Counted from the first letter of the stretch, positions 1 to 8,363 are shown. The stretch is 64,000 nucleotides of DNA from Anthropogastromicrobium aceti (GCF_025567095.1 NZ_JAOQJH010000004.1), one strand, 5' to 3'. Notes: generated by a model not told the origin, from the sequence alone. Translations and numbers: made by a program.

Positions 1-1
1 C

Positions 2-1891
2 TACGCAGGAGAGGAAACTCCGGATGAGGCAATCTTAGATTATCTTGTTCCTAAGGCTCAGGCAACATCTGAGGCTGAGAGTGAGACAGAAACCGAAGAG
101 CCAAAAACCGAAGAGCCAAAAACCGTTATGGCCGCTACTGTTGCTGTCACTTCAGATGCTTCTAATGTAGGACTGGTAAGCGCAGCAGGTTACTTAAACG
201 TGCGTGAACAGCCATCCACAGGCAGTGTAACAGTCGGAAGACTTTTCAGTAACTGCCAGGTTAACATCAAAAGTTCCGTAAACAACAGCGAAGGCAGCTG
301 GTATCGTATCACTTGCGGCGATGTAGAAGGTTATGTAAGCGCAGCCTACGTATTAGTTGGCACAGCAGCCAAGACTGCTGAGGACAATATCCAGAACCGC
401 TATGCAGTTGTTACAGCAGATCAGTTAAATGTTCGCGACAGTGCATCTGACAGCGCAAATGTTGTTGGAACTGTATACAAGGATGAAGAGTACGCAATCA
501 TTGAGGATCAGGGTGATTTTGTAAAGATACATATTGCAAATGATGAGGTTGGATATGTTTCAAAGTCCGGCATCACCATTAAGACTCAGTTCGCTCAGGC
601 TCAGAAGGTAGACAATGAATTTGTATCTCAGGAGCTGGAGAACTTCATGATCGATATCAACTACTCCAGAAACGTATACGAGCAGGCAATGGCAGAGGGA
701 ACAGGCGAAGGCTACTATCGTGCATATGCAGCTATCGTTTATGCAGCAGAGCTTCTTGGTTACTACAGCGAATTTGCAGCAGATTCTGGATTAGAAGATC
801 TGGCAGCAACCTCAAAGCAGGAGCAGGAAAGCGCACTTGCACTTGCAGATGCAGCATATAAGTTAGCATCAGATTCTGGCTACTTTACTCAGGTTGCAGA
901 ATCAGTAGCATCAAGCGAGGCAGCAGCAGAATCCTCCGCAGCAGCAGAGTCTGTACAGGAAACTCAGACACAGCCATCAACAGATGCATCTTCTGAGGGA
1001 AATACAACAAGTAATACAGCTGAGACAACAGCACCAAGCAGCTCAGCATCTGATGAAACCATAAGTGTAGAAGTTCCGACTGCAGCATCTGTAACAGGCA
1101 TTGAGGCTTGCTATCAGGGCGGTACAAAGTATGTGGGTGATGTTGTCTACACCGCAGAATTGTTTGTAAGAGTAAGCTACAGCGATGGAACTGTAAAGGA
1201 TATTTACGATGGATGGTATTCACCACAGGTAGGTATGACCTTAAAGCAGGAGGGCTACAATGTTGTAACCATGTATTATGGTGATTTTAGCTCCAACCTT
1301 GAAGTATATGCAAACCCGGCACCGACTCAGGCAACCCAGCCGGCAGCCCCAGAGACACAGCCAGCGGCCCCAGAGACTCAGCCGGCAGCTCCAGCGCCAG
1401 CACCAGAGACACAGCCAGCAGCACCAGAGACTCAGCCGGCAGCACCAGAGACACAGCCAGCAGCTCCAGCACCAGCCCCGGAGACACAGCCAGCGGCACC
1501 GGAGACTCAGCCGGCAGCACCAGCACCAGCTCCAAGCGGTAATGGACAGTCTATCGTAGACTATGCAATGCAGTGGGTAGGACAGTGTAATTATGTATGG
1601 GGCGGTACAAACCTGACACCAGGAGGCGGTGTTGACTGTTCTGGATTTACCATGAACGTATACGCAGCATTCGGTATCAGCCTTCCGCACTACTCCGGCG
1701 AACAGATCAACTATGGACAGGCTGTATCATACGAGCAGCTGCAGCCAGGTGATCTTATCTGCTTCCCAGGCCATGTAGGAATCTACATCGGCGGCGGCAT
1801 GATGGTTCATGCAGCAAGTGCAGAGAGAGGTATCGTAGTAGATAATGTATTCTATAACAAGCAGCCGATCGGATATCGTCGTCTTGTATAA
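2..1891 (+). CDS. Secreted SH3-domain / NlpC-P60 peptidoglycan hydrolase (5' end outside window)
   Basis: The reading frame is already open at base 2, so the true start and signal peptide lie upstream; the ATG at 128 is internal. Numbered from that Met, two bacterial SH3 domains lie at about 14-77 and 91-152 (each with an LNVR-type strand), then a helical stretch at 160-245, a Ser/Ala/Thr-rich linker, an Ig-like domain at about 318-395, a PETQPAA repeat linker at about 398-468, and a C-terminal NlpC/P60 domain from about 475. Catalytic Cys504 (in VDCSGF) and His549 (in PGHVGIY) are present. NlpC/P60 enzymes cut peptide stems of peptidoglycan, and SH3 domains hold them on the wall. A role in cell separation or wall turnover is inferred. 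The modular order and the complete catalytic domain make the family call firm; the exact bond cut is unknown. Confidence 0.9.
   Translation, partial: YAGEETPDEAILDYLVPKAQATSEAESETETEEPKTEEPKTVMAATVAVTSDASNVGLVSAAGYLNVREQPSTGSVTVGRLFSNCQVNIKSSVNNSEGSWYRITCGDVEGYVSAAYVLVGTAAKTAEDNIQNRYAVVTADQLNVRDSASDSANVVGTVYKDEEYAIIEDQGDFVKIHIANDEVGYVSKSGITIKTQFAQAQKVDNEFVSQELENFMIDINYSRNVYEQAMAEGTGEGYYRAYAAIVYAAELLGYYSEFAADSGLEDLAATSKQEQESALALADAAYKLASDSGYFTQVAESVASSEAAAESSAAAESVQETQTQPSTDASSEGNTTSNTAETTAPSSSASDETISVEVPTAASVTGIEACYQGGTKYVGDVVYTAELFVRVSYSDGTVKDIYDGWYSPQVGMTLKQEGYNVVTMYYGDFSSNLEVYANPAPTQATQPAAPETQPAAPETQPAAPAPAPETQPAAPETQPAAPETQPAAPAPAPETQPAAPETQPAAPAPAPSGNGQSIVDYAMQWVGQCNYVWGGTNLTPGGGVDCSGFTMNVYAAFGISLPHYSGEQINYGQAVSYEQLQPGDLICFPGHVGIYIGGGMMVHAASAERGIVVDNVFYNKQPIGYRRLV
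1318..1535 (+). repeat. In-frame 21-bp repeats coding for PETQPAA linker
   Basis: Seven copies of a 21-base unit encode PETQPAA. They are arranged as blocks of two, three and two, separated by PAPA-type spacers, so there is a second, longer period. The repeats stay in frame and join the Ig-like domain to the NlpC/P60 domain. Such Pro-rich linkers commonly span the cell wall. Copy number may differ between strains through slippage (inference). Confidence 0.85.
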
Positions 1892-1904
1892 ATAGTTAAA
1901 ATTC

Positions 1905-1942
1905 AAGGCCGTCTGTCAGAGTTGACAGGCGGTCTTATTTTC
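1905..1942 (+). terminator. Rho-independent terminator after the NlpC/P60 gene
   Basis: A 14-bp stem (1905-1918 with 1923-1936, two G-U pairs) closes a four-base loop and runs into a T-rich tract at 1935-1942. It starts 14 bases after the stop codon. Its 3' arm overlaps the -35 element of the next promoter. Confidence 0.85.
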
Positions 1943-1951
1943 GTGTATTAT
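1922..1951 (+). promoter_or_regulatory. Sigma-A-type promoter for the dCMP deaminase gene
   Basis: TTGACA at 1922-1927 and TATTAT at 1946-1951 are separated by 18 bases. The -35 lies in the loop and 3' arm of the preceding terminator. Transcription would start near 1958, about 50 bases before the gene. Confidence 0.65.
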
Positions 1952-1975
1952 AGATATAAGAAACGAAGTCATTAA

Positions 1976-1991
1976 CAGTTAACGTTAACTG
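1976..1991. promoter_or_regulatory. 16-bp perfect palindrome in the dCMP deaminase leader, possible operator
   Basis: CAGTTAACGTTAACTG reads identically on both strands. It lies about 20-35 bases downstream of the predicted start site and 19 bases before the ATG. Position and symmetry fit a repressor operator. The core AACGTT is also the core of the LacI-type sites near 24861 and 25024, but no regulator can be assigned from this alone. Confidence 0.5.
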
Positions 1992-2010
1992 AGAAAGAAG
2001 GTAATATCGC

Positions 2011-2496
2011 ATGAGACGTGATAAAGTCAATTACTATCTGGATCTGGCAGAGATCGTTTCCCAACGAGGAACCTGCCTTAGACGCCGCTACGGTGCTGTT
2101 ATCGTAAAAAATGATGAGGTGGTATCGACTGGCTATGTCGGTTCCCCGCGAGGACGCAAAAACTGTACTGATCTTGGCTACTGCATCCGCCAGAAGCTTC
2201 AGATTCCAAGGGGCGAGCGCTATGAATTATGCAGAAGCGTTCACGCTGAGGCAAATGCAATCATCAGTGCATCAAGAGATCAGATGATCGGAAGCTCTTT
2301 ATATCTGACAGGAGTAGAAGCAGATACAGGTGAATATGTAAAAAATTCCAACAGCTGTTCCATGTGTAAGCGAATGATCATAAATGCAGGTATCGAGACT
2401 GTTTATGTGCGCGATGATAAAGATAATTACCGAGTCGTAAAGGTAGCAGACTGGATTGAAAAGGATGAATCACTAGAGGGTACCTTCGGGTATTAA
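2011..2496 (+). CDS. dCMP/cytidine deaminase family protein (ComEB-like)
   Basis: A 161-residue zinc deaminase of the dCMP-deaminase family, which turns dCMP into dUMP to feed thymidylate synthesis. The zinc and catalytic motif HAEAN is at residues 78-82 (His78, Glu80), and the second zinc motif SCSMC gives Cys116 and Cys119. The length matches ComEB/dCMP deaminases of Firmicutes. An insertion of 30-odd residues before the HAE motif, with C52, C58 and C74, is typical of this group. The start is supported by an AGAAAGAAGG ribosome site. It has its own promoter, and a weak terminator separates it from purF, so it is a neighbour of the purine operon rather than part of it. True dCMP specificity is inferred from family. 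Confidence 0.88.
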   Translation: MRRDKVNYYLDLAEIVSQRGTCLRRRYGAVIVKNDEVVSTGYVGSPRGRKNCTDLGYCIRQKLQIPRGERYELCRSVHAEANAIISASRDQMIGSSLYLTGVEADTGEYVKNSNSCSMCKRMIINAGIETVYVRDDKDNYRVVKVADWIEKDESLEGTFGY

Positions 2497-2503
2497 GCAA
2501 AAC

Positions 2504-2531
2504 ATGAAATTTGGCTAATTTCATCTTGATT
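2504..2531 (+). terminator. Weak terminator hairpin between the deaminase gene and purF
   Basis: Perfect 8-bp stem (2504-2511 with 2517-2524) with a five-base loop, then a short T-containing tract (CTTGATT). The T tract doubles as the -35 of the purF promoter. Weak tail, so possibly leaky. Confidence 0.45.
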
Positions 2532-2554
2532 TTCGACAGTCGGTCATATATAAT
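2526..2554 (+). promoter_or_regulatory. purF operon promoter
   Basis: TTGATT (2526-2531), 17-base spacer, TATAAT (2549-2554). Predicted start site is near 2561, leaving a leader of about 146 bases before the purF ATG. This also argues against the in-frame GTG at 2560 as the purF start. Confidence 0.75.
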
Positions 2555-2559
2555 TAGGT

Positions 2560-2706
2560 GTGGTGTCCATGCGGCAGATTTGTTCGCGTGCGTTTTGCAA
2601 AAAAGACTGCAAGAAGCGTCAAGACACCATGAAACCTAGGCTGGCGAAGCAAATGAAAAGGCTTCGTCTGTGTGAGAATGTCACAACAACAGGAAGGAAA
2701 AGACAA
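2560..2706 (+). promoter_or_regulatory. Structured 5' leader of the purFBA operon, riboswitch candidate
   Basis: The predicted transcript opens with GTGGTGTC, which pairs with GACACCA about 50-55 bases later to close a multi-element domain. Inside it a hairpin forms from TTGCA and TGCAA arms. Two more hairpins follow: CGAAGC/GCTTCG and TGTGA/TCACA, the last ending just before the AGGAAGGAAAAG ribosome site. There is no terminator-like U tract, so any control would act on translation or otherwise. I could not match it to the ykkC/PRPP, purine or ZTP consensus from memory. The frame is open through the leader in phase with purF, which weakens the RNA-only reading slightly. Confidence 0.4.
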
Positions 2707-4143
2707 ATGATACATCAGCAATACGAAGTAGATGACCATCTTCATGAAGAATGCGGCGTGTTCGGCATTTACGACATGGATGGCAATGACGTAGCGTCGA
2801 CTATTTATTATGGTCTTTTTGCTCTGCAGCACAGAGGTCAGGAGAGCTGCGGTATCGCGGTAAGCGACACCAACGGTCCCAAAGGACTAGTACTGAGTCA
2901 CAAAGGAATGGGTCTGTGCAACGAGGTGTTTACACCGGAAGACTTAGAGTCAATGAAAGGAAACATCGGTGTAGGCCACACAAGATACTCGACGGCAGGC
3001 AGTTCTACGAGAGAGAATGCACAGCCGCTTGTATTAAACTACATCAAAGGAACACTCGGTATGGCACATAATGGCAACCTGATCAATACGCCGCAGCTAC
3101 GCCAGGAGCTTGCAAGAACAGGTGCAATCTTTCAGACGACAATCGATTCTGAGATTATTGCGTATATGATTGCAAGAGCCAGAGTTGAACAGCCGACCGT
3201 ACAGGCAGCTGTCGCAGAGGCGATGAAAAAAATCAAGGGAGCCTATTCACTTGTTGTCATGAGTCCGAGAAAGCTCATTGGAGCAAGAGATCCATATGGA
3301 TTTAGACCGCTGTGTATCGGAAAGCGCGGAAATGCCTATATACTGGCATCAGAGAGCTGTGCACTTGACACCATCGGTGCTGAATTTGTCCGTGACGTAG
3401 AACCAGGCGAGATCGTCACCATCACACAAAAGGGAATTGAATCAAACCGAAGCATGTGTATCCCAAAGGAGCAGCATGCAAGATGTATTTTTGAATATAT
3501 TTATTTCGCCAGACCAGATGCATATATTGATGGCGTGAGTGTATATGAGAGCCGTCTGATTGCGGGACGTTCTCTTGCAAAGCATCACCCAGTTGATGCT
3601 GATCTTGTTGTAGGCGTTCCAGAGTCAGGAAATGTCGCAGCTATGGGTTATGCGATGGAGAGTGGCATTCCGTATGGCATGGCATTTGTAAAGAACAGCT
3701 ATGTCGGCAGAACCTTCATCAAGCCAAAGCAAAGCAGCCGTGAGTCTAGTGTTCGCATTAAGCTGAATGTACTGACAGAGGCTGTAAAGGGAAAGCGAGT
3801 AATCATGATTGATGACTCAATCGTGCGCGGAACCACAAGTGACCGTATTGTCGGTATGCTTCGTGAGGCAGGTGCAAAGGAAGTTCATGTAAGAATCTCC
3901 TCACCGCCGTTCTTACATCCGTGTTACTTTGGAACCGATATTCCATCTGAGGATCAGCTGATTGCCCACAATAGAAGTGTAGATGAAATCTGTAAGATTA
4001 TTGGAGCTGATTCCCTCGCATACTTAGACGAAGAATGTCTGTATGAGATGTCAAAGGGACTGGGCATTTGTACTGGATGTTTCAATGGCAAATATCCGCT
4101 GGATCCGCCAACAGAGGATATCCGCGGTGAATATCAAAAGTAA
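2707..4143 (+). CDS. purF: Amidophosphoribosyltransferase
   Basis: First committed step of purine synthesis: PRPP plus glutamine gives phosphoribosylamine. Met at 2707 (AGGAAGG ribosome site) puts the catalytic Cys at residue 16 (ECGVFGIY), behind a short propeptide as in the Bacillus-type enzyme. The N-terminal Ntn glutaminase is followed by a phosphoribosyltransferase domain with the PRPP motif MIDDSIVRGTTS near residues 365-376. Cysteines matching the [4Fe-4S] ligands of the Bacillus enzyme are visible: one in ARCIFEY, one in LHPCYFG, and a CTGC pair near the C-terminus. The length of 478 is normal. An upstream in-frame GTG at 2560 would add 49 Lys/Cys-rich residues and sits at the predicted transcript end, so I reject it. 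First gene of purF-purB-purA. Confidence 0.96.
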   Translation: MIHQQYEVDDHLHEECGVFGIYDMDGNDVASTIYYGLFALQHRGQESCGIAVSDTNGPKGLVLSHKGMGLCNEVFTPEDLESMKGNIGVGHTRYSTAGSSTRENAQPLVLNYIKGTLGMAHNGNLINTPQLRQELARTGAIFQTTIDSEIIAYMIARARVEQPTVQAAVAEAMKKIKGAYSLVVMSPRKLIGARDPYGFRPLCIGKRGNAYILASESCALDTIGAEFVRDVEPGEIVTITQKGIESNRSMCIPKEQHARCIFEYIYFARPDAYIDGVSVYESRLIAGRSLAKHHPVDADLVVGVPESGNVAAMGYAMESGIPYGMAFVKNSYVGRTFIKPKQSSRESSVRIKLNVLTEAVKGKRVIMIDDSIVRGTTSDRIVGMLREAGAKEVHVRISSPPFLHPCYFGTDIPSEDQLIAHNRSVDEICKIIGADSLAYLDEECLYEMSKGLGICTGCFNGKYPLDPPTEDIRGEYQK

Positions 4144-4171
4144 AAAGATATAGAAGAAAGGTTGGTTTACT

Positions 4172-5605
4172 ATGGCAACAGATCGTTATACAAGCCCACT
4201 TTCCGAGCGCTATGCCAGCAAGGAAATGCAATATATTTTTTCACAGGATAAGAAGTTTACCACATGGAGAAAGCTGTGGATCGCACTTGCAGAGAGCGAG
4301 AAGGAGCTGGGATTAAATATTACAGACGAGCAGATCGCTGAGCTTAAAGAGCATCAGAATGATATCAATTATGATGTTGCAAAGGCAAGAGAGAAAGAAG
4401 TTCGTCACGATGTTATGTCTCACGTTTATGCATATGGTGTACAATGTCCAAAGGCAAAGGGTATCATCCATCTGGGTGCAACTAGCTGCTATGTAGGCGA
4501 CAACACTGATATGATCATCATGCGTGAGGGACTGCAGCTTGTAAAGAAGAAGTTAGTTAATGTTATCGCTGAACTGGCAAAGTTTGCAGACCGCTATAAG
4601 GCGCTGCCGACACTGGCATTTACTCATTTCCAGCCGGCACAGCCAACCACAGTCGGAAAGCGTGCAACGCTTTGGATGATGGAGCTTGTGCAGGATTATG
4701 AGGATATCTGCTATGTAATCGATTCCTTAAAGCTTCTTGGCTCTAAGGGAACCACCGGTACACAGGCATCTTTCATGGAGCTGTTTGACGGTGACCATGC
4801 AAAAATCAGAAAACTGGATCAGATGATCGCAGATAAGATGGGCTTTGCTGGTGTATATCCTGTTTCTGGACAGACCTACTCCCGTAAGGTAGACAGCCGT
4901 GTATTAAATGTACTGGCTGGTATTGCAATGAGTGCACACAAGTTTACAAATGATGTGCGTCTTTTACAGCACTTAAAGGAGGTTGAGGAGCCATTTGAGA
5001 AGCATCAGATCGGTTCTTCTGCAATGGCATATAAGAGAAATCCAATGAGAAGTGAGCGTATTGCTTCTCTGGCAGATTATGTAATCTCAGATGCTATGAA
5101 TCCGATGCTTGTCGCTTCTACTCAGTGGTTTGAGCGTACACTTGATGATTCTGCAAACAAGAGAATCAGTATTCCAGAGGGCTTTTTGGCAGTAGACGGT
5201 ATTCTTGATCTGTATCTGAATATCGTAGATGGAATGGTTGTTTATGAGAAGGTAATTCACAAGCATCTGATGGCAGAGCTTCCATTTATGGCAACAGAGA
5301 ATATCATGATGGATGCAGTAAAGGAAGGCGGAGACCGTCAGGAGCTGCATGAGAAGATCCGTCAGCTGTCCATGGAGGCTGGACGCAATGTCAAGGTAAA
5401 TGGTCTTGACAACAACCTGCTTGATCTGATTGCAGCAGATGATACATTCCACCTGACAAAGGAGCAGCTGCAGCAGTGCATGAATCCAGAGCGTTACACA
5501 GGACGTTCTAAGGAGCAGGTAGAGGATTTCCTCGCAGAAGTAATAAATCCAATCCTTGCTAATAACAAGGAAGACCTTGGTATGACAGCAGAGATTAACG
5601 TATAA
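4172..5605 (+). CDS. purB: Adenylosuccinate lyase
   Basis: A 477-residue fumarase-superfamily enzyme that acts twice in purine synthesis: it releases fumarate from SAICAR and from adenylosuccinate. The family signature SSAMAYKRNPMRSE, the flexible substrate loop, lies near residue 280. Earlier conserved blocks such as HLGATSCYVGDN and THFQPAQPTTVGKR are intact. The GAAAGG ribosome site precedes the ATG. It is 28 bases after purF and 19 before purA, consistent with one transcript. Together purB and purA supply both steps from IMP to AMP. Length and motifs are standard and nothing is missing. Confidence 0.96.
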   Translation: MATDRYTSPLSERYASKEMQYIFSQDKKFTTWRKLWIALAESEKELGLNITDEQIAELKEHQNDINYDVAKAREKEVRHDVMSHVYAYGVQCPKAKGIIHLGATSCYVGDNTDMIIMREGLQLVKKKLVNVIAELAKFADRYKALPTLAFTHFQPAQPTTVGKRATLWMMELVQDYEDICYVIDSLKLLGSKGTTGTQASFMELFDGDHAKIRKLDQMIADKMGFAGVYPVSGQTYSRKVDSRVLNVLAGIAMSAHKFTNDVRLLQHLKEVEEPFEKHQIGSSAMAYKRNPMRSERIASLADYVISDAMNPMLVASTQWFERTLDDSANKRISIPEGFLAVDGILDLYLNIVDGMVVYEKVIHKHLMAELPFMATENIMMDAVKEGGDRQELHEKIRQLSMEAGRNVKVNGLDNNLLDLIAADDTFHLTKEQLQQCMNPERYTGRSKEQVEDFLAEVINPILANNKEDLGMTAEINV

Positions 5606-5624
5606 GAAAGGTAAGGTAACTGAT

Positions 5625-6917
5625 ATGGCAAGAGCAATTGTAGGCGCCAATTGGGGCGACGAGGGCAAAGGTAAAATTACGGATATGTTAGCACAGGAGT
5701 CTGACATTGTAATCCGTTTCCAGGGTGGAAGCAACGCTGGACATACAATTATCAACAATTATGGAAGATTTGCAATGCACCTTCTTCCATCCGGCGTGTT
5801 CTCACAGCACACTGTAAACATCATTGGAAATGGTGTTGCACTGAACATTCCATATTTTGTAAAGGAATTAAACAGCTTAACTGAGCAGGGCGTTCCGAAG
5901 CCAAACATTATGGTTTCTGACCGTGCACAGATCCTGATGCCATATCATGTAGCACTGGATACCTACGAAGAAGAGCGTCTGGCAGGAAAGTCATTTGGTT
6001 CCACACGTTCCGGTATCGCTCCGTTCTACTCTGACAAGTATGCAAAGATCGGCTTCCAGGTAAGCGAGCTGTTCGGAGATATGGACGAGTTAAAGGAAAA
6101 GTGCGAGCGCATCTGCACCTTAAAGAACGTTATGCTTGTTCATCTGTACCACAAGGATCCATTAAATGCAGATGAGATCTTTAATACACTTATGGAATAC
6201 AAGGAAATGATCGCTCCTTACGTAGCTGATACAGGACTGTATCTGCATCAGGCAATCAAGGAAGGAAAGAAGATTCTGTTAGAGGGACAGCTTGGTACCT
6301 TAAAGGATCCAGATCATGGTATCTACCCGATGGTAACTTCTTCCTCTCCATTAGCAGCATACGGTGCAATCGGCGCAGGTATCCCGCCATATGAGATCAA
6401 TGAGATCACAACAGTTGCAAAGGCATATTCTAGTGCAGTAGGCGCAGGTGCATTTGTCAGCGAGATCTTCGGTGAGGAGGCTGATGAGCTTCGTAAGCGC
6501 GGTGGTGATAAGGGTGAGTTTGGTGCTACCACAGGCCGTCCGAGACGTGTGGGATGGTTTGATGCAGTTGCAACAAGATATGGCTGCCGTGTGCAGGGAG
6601 CAACAAGCGTTGCACTTACAGTACTTGACCCGTTAGGCTACTTAAAGGAGATTCCGATGTGCGTAGGCTATGAGATCGACGGCGTTGTAACAAAGGATTT
6701 CCCAACCACTCAGAAGCTTGAGAAGGCAAAGCCGGTATACAAGGTACTGCCAGGCTGGAACTGCGATATCCGCGGAATCCGCAATTACGAGGATCTGCCA
6801 GAGGCTTGCCGCAACTATATCGACACCATCGAGCAGGAGATTCAGGTTCCGATCACACTCGTATCAAACGGACCGGGAAGAGAAGAGATCATCCACAGAG
6901 AGTCAAAGTTAAAGTAA
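5625..6917 (+). CDS. purA: Adenylosuccinate synthetase
   Basis: A 430-residue GTP-dependent enzyme joining IMP and aspartate to adenylosuccinate, the first step of the AMP branch. The N-terminal P-loop GANWGDEGKGK (residues 5-15, with catalytic Asp in GDEG), the IMP loop NAGHT and the later GATTGRPRR block are all present. It is the last gene of purF-purB-purA. No terminator is visible in the 32 bases before the insertion sequence at 6950, so transcription could run antisense into the element, or the native terminator was lost when the element arrived. Confidence 0.96.
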   Translation: MARAIVGANWGDEGKGKITDMLAQESDIVIRFQGGSNAGHTIINNYGRFAMHLLPSGVFSQHTVNIIGNGVALNIPYFVKELNSLTEQGVPKPNIMVSDRAQILMPYHVALDTYEEERLAGKSFGSTRSGIAPFYSDKYAKIGFQVSELFGDMDELKEKCERICTLKNVMLVHLYHKDPLNADEIFNTLMEYKEMIAPYVADTGLYLHQAIKEGKKILLEGQLGTLKDPDHGIYPMVTSSSPLAAYGAIGAGIPPYEINEITTVAKAYSSAVGAGAFVSEIFGEEADELRKRGGDKGEFGATTGRPRRVGWFDAVATRYGCRVQGATSVALTVLDPLGYLKEIPMCVGYEIDGVVTKDFPTTQKLEKAKPVYKVLPGWNCDIRGIRNYEDLPEACRNYIDTIEQEIQVPITLVSNGPGREEIIHRESKLK

Positions 6918-6993
6918 TATTTACAAATAAAAAGAGCAGGCAGGGCATCTGATATGTACCCAGTTTTCTGGACACCGGGTCAAAATTGAATAA

Positions 6994-7881
6994 TTAAGCT
7001 TCCATCATGGATGCTTCCCTGAACTTAGAGGGAGGCATCCATTTTGTTTTAGCTTGGATTCTGGTGTTATTGTAATAGTTGATATACTCGGCAATCGCCT
7101 TAGAGAAGGATTCAAAGGAGGGATAATCCTTCTCTAATCCATAGAACATTTCGTTTTTCAGCCTGCCAAAGAAAGTCTCCATAATGCAGTTGTCATAGCA
7201 GTTGCCCTTTCGGGACATAGATTGTATAATTCCATGCTTTTGAAGTTCGCTCCGGTAAAATGCGTGCTGGTACTGCCAGCCCTGATTCGAGTGCATAATC
7301 AAACCTTGTACAGAAGGAAATCGTTCAAACGCTTTATTCAGCATATCCTTGATTTGTTCCATGTTCGGACTGGTAGAGAGATTGTAGGAAATAATCTCAT
7401 TGGTATTCATGTCAAGAATCGGAGAAATGTAGCATTTACCCCAAGGCAGATTGAATTGCGATACATCTGTTGTCCACTTTTGAAGCAGCTTCTCGGTACT
7501 GAAATCCCGATTGATAATATTATCAGCGACCTTGCCCACATCGCCTTTGTAGGAATGGTACTTTTCCTTGGGACGTTTGCCGCATAGTGCAAACTGATTC
7601 ATAATTCGCTGGACACGCTTATGATTTACCAGAAAGCCACGGTTCAGAAGCTCCCGATGTACCCTTCTTACGCCATATCGCTTCCTGTTCTCGTTGAAAA
7701 TGGAAACAATTTCAGACGATAGATCGGCGTTTCGTTCTTTGACTTTGTCGGTTCTGCCGAGCTCATAATAATATGTCGACCTAGACAGCCCAATGGCATC
7801 CAGCAGATCATTCAGTCTGTGTCCTTCTTTGTGGAGTTCTTGGACGAGCGCAGCCTTTTCGCCTTGAGTTGCGCTGCGCAT
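6994..7881 (-). CDS. IS150-type transposase OrfB (DDE domain), probably inactive
   Basis: A 295-residue integrase-type domain: HTH_21 region near residues 50-105, then rve core. The catalytic triad should be D-D(35)E. Asp139 (TTDVSQF) and Glu235 (NCIMETFFG) are present, but the middle position is Asn199 in HSNQGWQY, where the family has HSDQGWQY. The codon is AAT at 7285-7287, one base from GAT. The exact 35-residue gap to Glu235 shows that this is the catalytic position. The native product is expected to be an OrfAB fusion made by -1 frameshifting at the A7 run at 7905-7911. The ATG at 7881 opens the separate OrfB. The substitution should abolish strand transfer, so this copy is likely fixed unless helped in trans. 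Confidence 0.9.
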   Translation of the reverse strand: MRSATQGEKAALVQELHKEGHRLNDLLDAIGLSRSTYYYELGRTDKVKERNADLSSEIVSIFNENRKRYGVRRVHRELLNRGFLVNHKRVQRIMNQFALCGKRPKEKYHSYKGDVGKVADNIINRDFSTEKLLQKWTTDVSQFNLPWGKCYISPILDMNTNEIISYNLSTSPNMEQIKDMLNKAFERFPSVQGLIMHSNQGWQYQHAFYRSELQKHGIIQSMSRKGNCYDNCIMETFFGRLKNEMFYGLEKDYPSFESFSKAIAEYINYYNNTRIQAKTKWMPPSKFREASMMEA

Positions 7882-8363
7882 CTCTCTTCTCTCAAGGCAA
7901 TCTCTTTTTTTACGACGGTAATCTCCGCTCTCAGACGCTCATTCTCTGCTCTGAGCCGAATCATTTCTTCTCGCTCTGAAGGGGTCAGTTTTGCTGGTAC
8001 GATTTTCTTCTTCCTTGGATGGCCGTCCTTTTGCTGTGCGGCCAATCCCTGATACCCTTTCATTTTATAACATCTGACCCATTGGTACAAGAGACCGTCA
8101 CTGATTCCAGCCGAAATTGCCGTTTCTTTACACGATGCACCGGCCAAAATTTTAGCAATCAGCTCATACTTTTCTTCTGTTGCCCATACTTTGTTTTGAT
8201 TTTTATGTCGAAATGCTTCTGGACCACAAGCATCTTCTGTACGAACCCAAATCCGAATTGTATCATGAAATCGTTTTTCATTTACTCCCTCTGGTGTTTC
8301 TGGCCATTTTCCTTGGCGGTACAATTCCACACACTTTTTCTTGTATTCATAACTATATTTCAT
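7812..8363 (-). CDS. IS150-type transposase OrfA (HTH protein)
   Basis: A 183-residue protein starting MKYSYEYKKK at 8363. The longer reading to 8435 would run outside the element and is rejected. It has two helix-turn-helix regions, near residues 1-50 and 65-115, and a leucine-zipper-like helix near 140-165 (MIRLRAENERLRAE) that dimerises OrfA and OrfAB in this family. It overlaps orfB by 70 bases in the -1 relation. The ribosome site GGGGG sits inside the terminal hairpin, so a transcript entering from outside would hide it; this is a known IS device against readthrough expression. Confidence 0.88.
   Translation of the reverse strand: MKYSYEYKKKCVELYRQGKWPETPEGVNEKRFHDTIRIWVRTEDACGPEAFRHKNQNKVWATEEKYELIAKILAGASCKETAISAGISDGLLYQWVRCYKMKGYQGLAAQQKDGHPRKKKIVPAKLTPSEREEMIRLRAENERLRAEITVVKKEIALREERCAAQLKAKRLRSSKNSTKKDTD
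7905..7911 (-). promoter_or_regulatory. Programmed -1 frameshift site (A7) joining orfA to orfB
   Basis: On the minus strand the run A-AAA-AAA is in phase with orfA codons (GTA AAA AAA GAG). After a -1 slip the orfB frame is open (KKRDCLERRE then the orfB Met) with no stop. This is the layout by which IS150-group elements make the OrfAB transposase. Confidence 0.75.

Noticed and set aside
1318..1535. Regular short repeats that could suggest a CRISPR array
   Set aside because: The units are 21 bases, contiguous, in frame and encode a PETQPAA linker inside a clear coding region; there are no unique spacers or cas genes.
2560..2706. N-terminal extension of PurF starting at GTG 2560
   Set aside because: It would begin at the predicted transcript start without a ribosome site, and would bury the catalytic Cys behind 64 residues; the ATG at 2707 has a good site.
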